Shown: one piece after another, positions 63,505 to 64,000 of the stretch
How the letters are laid out: every line of letters starts with the position of its first letter
How positions within the stretch are numbered: the stretch's first letter is position 1
Source of the DNA: Geosporobacter ferrireducens
GTDB taxonomy: Bacteria; Bacillota; Clostridia; Peptostreptococcales; Thermotaleaceae
Direction of reading: 5' to 3'
Length of the DNA: 64,000 nucleotides
Assembly: GCF_001750685.1 (NCBI RefSeq)
Contig: NZ_CP017269.1
Coordinates: 2,211,416-2,275,415 of the forward strand
The notes under the pieces: generated by a model
Database searches by the model: none
The model's input: only the letters and a program-made list of their open reading frames with translations
What the model was told of the DNA's origin: nothing
Translations under genes and position numbers: made by a program

Positions 63505-63954
63505 CTAACCCTTATTGTTTTCTTTTGCATCAGGAAATATATAGTGTTTTAAATCATAGGCTTCTCCATCAAGGACAATTTGCTTACCTATTTTTCTCTC
63601 TGTATTAACCACCAAAGGTCCTCTTAAATTAATGGTCATTTTTCGTATATTTTCCGGCACTACCGCAATGCAATATACTGCTACATCCTCAATCTTTGCT
63701 ATATCCAATTCCGCCATAACCTTTTCCGGGATTTCAAATTCATAATCCTTTTTAAATAGAAAGGGATCAGTAATGACAAAGGCCAGGTTCGGATCCTCTA
63801 TAGCCTGCATCCAGTGAAAGGGATTTTCCTGATCCGGGTTTGATAGAAAAACATATTGCTTAACTTCTTCAAATCCTAATAAACCGCTCTCAAAGGTGAT
63901 AAACTTACTTTTCTCTACCTCAATTTCGCCAAAATTCTTTGTTTGAAGTATCAT
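63505..63954 (-). CDS. fliW: Flagellar assembly factor FliW
   Basis: 149 residues, ATG with GAGGAG 8 nt upstream. Conserved ITFESGLLGFEEVKQYV near residue 20, DPNLAFVITDPF near 53, and NLRGPLVVN near 109. FliW binds CsrA to inhibit it and is itself titrated by cytoplasmic flagellin, linking flagellin synthesis to secretion. Confidence 0.96.
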   Translation of the reverse strand: MILQTKNFGEIEVEKSKFITFESGLLGFEEVKQYVFLSNPDQENPFHWMQAIEDPNLAFVITDPFLFKKDYEFEIPEKVMAELDIAKIEDVAVYCIAVVPENIRKMTINLRGPLVVNTERKIGKQIVLDGEAYDLKHYIFPDAKENNKG

Positions 63955-63979
63955 ATGTTTGACTCCTCTCTATCTTTTC

Positions 63980-64000
63980 CTACAGCAAAAGGGAGAAATC
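63980..64000 (-). CDS. Possible 3' end of an upstream gene (partial)
   Basis: On the minus strand six codons (DFSLLL) and a TAG stop run in from the window edge, 25 bp before fliW. The flagellar hook-filament gene flgL commonly precedes fliW, but six residues do not prove it. Confidence 0.3.
   Translation of the reverse strand, partial: DFSLLL

Overview
The window looks like a chromosomal segment of a low-GC, anaerobic, motile, endospore-forming member of the Clostridia. This is inferred from several genes together: an NAD-type glutamate dehydrogenase, an acyl-CoA dehydrogenase/EtfBA set whose EtfA carries a ferredoxin domain, Rex, a Spo0E-type phosphatase, SLH-domain surface protein, FliW/CsrA/flagellin, and Gram-positive style Shine-Dalgarno sites. 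I would not name a genus. Nearly everything from 17.5 kb onward is on the minus strand. Plus-strand genes are confined to 1.9-3.8 kb, 8.3 kb, 13.4-17.1 kb and one small gene at 19.1 kb.

Layout. 0-8 kb: end of a DUF554 membrane protein, an 8-oxoguanine glycosylase, cobT under a cobalamin riboswitch, a DUF368 lipid-carrier transporter, an SLH/CAP surface protein, glutamate dehydrogenase with a candidate Rex operator, and a P-loop/Asp23 protein. 8-17 kb: ferredoxin, MarR regulator, acd-etfB-etfA, rex, an ABC-F ATPase, a GltD-like flavoprotein and acyl carrier protein. 17-28 kb: a DnaA-box cluster, tsaD, small genes, an ECF sigma/anti-sigma/two bactofilin-like membrane protein operon with a sigW-like promoter, a MacAB-type exporter, then tsaE-tsaB-rimI. 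28-42 kb: Spo0E-like protein, ribU under an FMN riboswitch, an amidohydrolase, an MFS carrier, a HAD phosphatase, Tex, a chemoreceptor with a long acidic tail, prfB with its programmed frameshift, and secA.

42-48.5 kb is a cyclic-di-GMP and ribosome-hibernation neighbourhood. It has two DUF5317 proteins, a membrane HD-GYP phosphodiesterase preceded by a previously unmarked 25-residue hydrophobic peptide gene, a LeuA-regulatory-like protein, hpf, a second DnaA-box cluster, a PilZ gene behind a c-di-GMP-I riboswitch, and a structured ncRNA of about 300 nt with its own promoter and terminator (possibly raiA RNA).

48.5-64 kb is a flagellar filament locus: flgN-like, fliS, fliD, flaG, flagellin, csrA and fliW. 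It is interrupted by an AT-rich glycosylation island: rfbA, rfbB, wecE, a sugar N-formyltransferase, and one 1860-residue protein that appears to fuse a GT2, a GT4 and a GT56-like transferase through TPR repeats. The set predicts dTDP-Fuc4N (or its N-formyl form) as donor and flagellin as the probable acceptor. A decayed second rfbA copy and an IS3-family transposase remnant lie at the island edge.

The two most promising novelties are (1) the single-polypeptide GT2-GT4-GT56 flagellin glycosylation system and (2) the peptide plus HD-GYP sensor pair, whose peptide and membrane-sensor half have a sharply different base composition from the catalytic half, as in allelic peptide/receptor cassettes.
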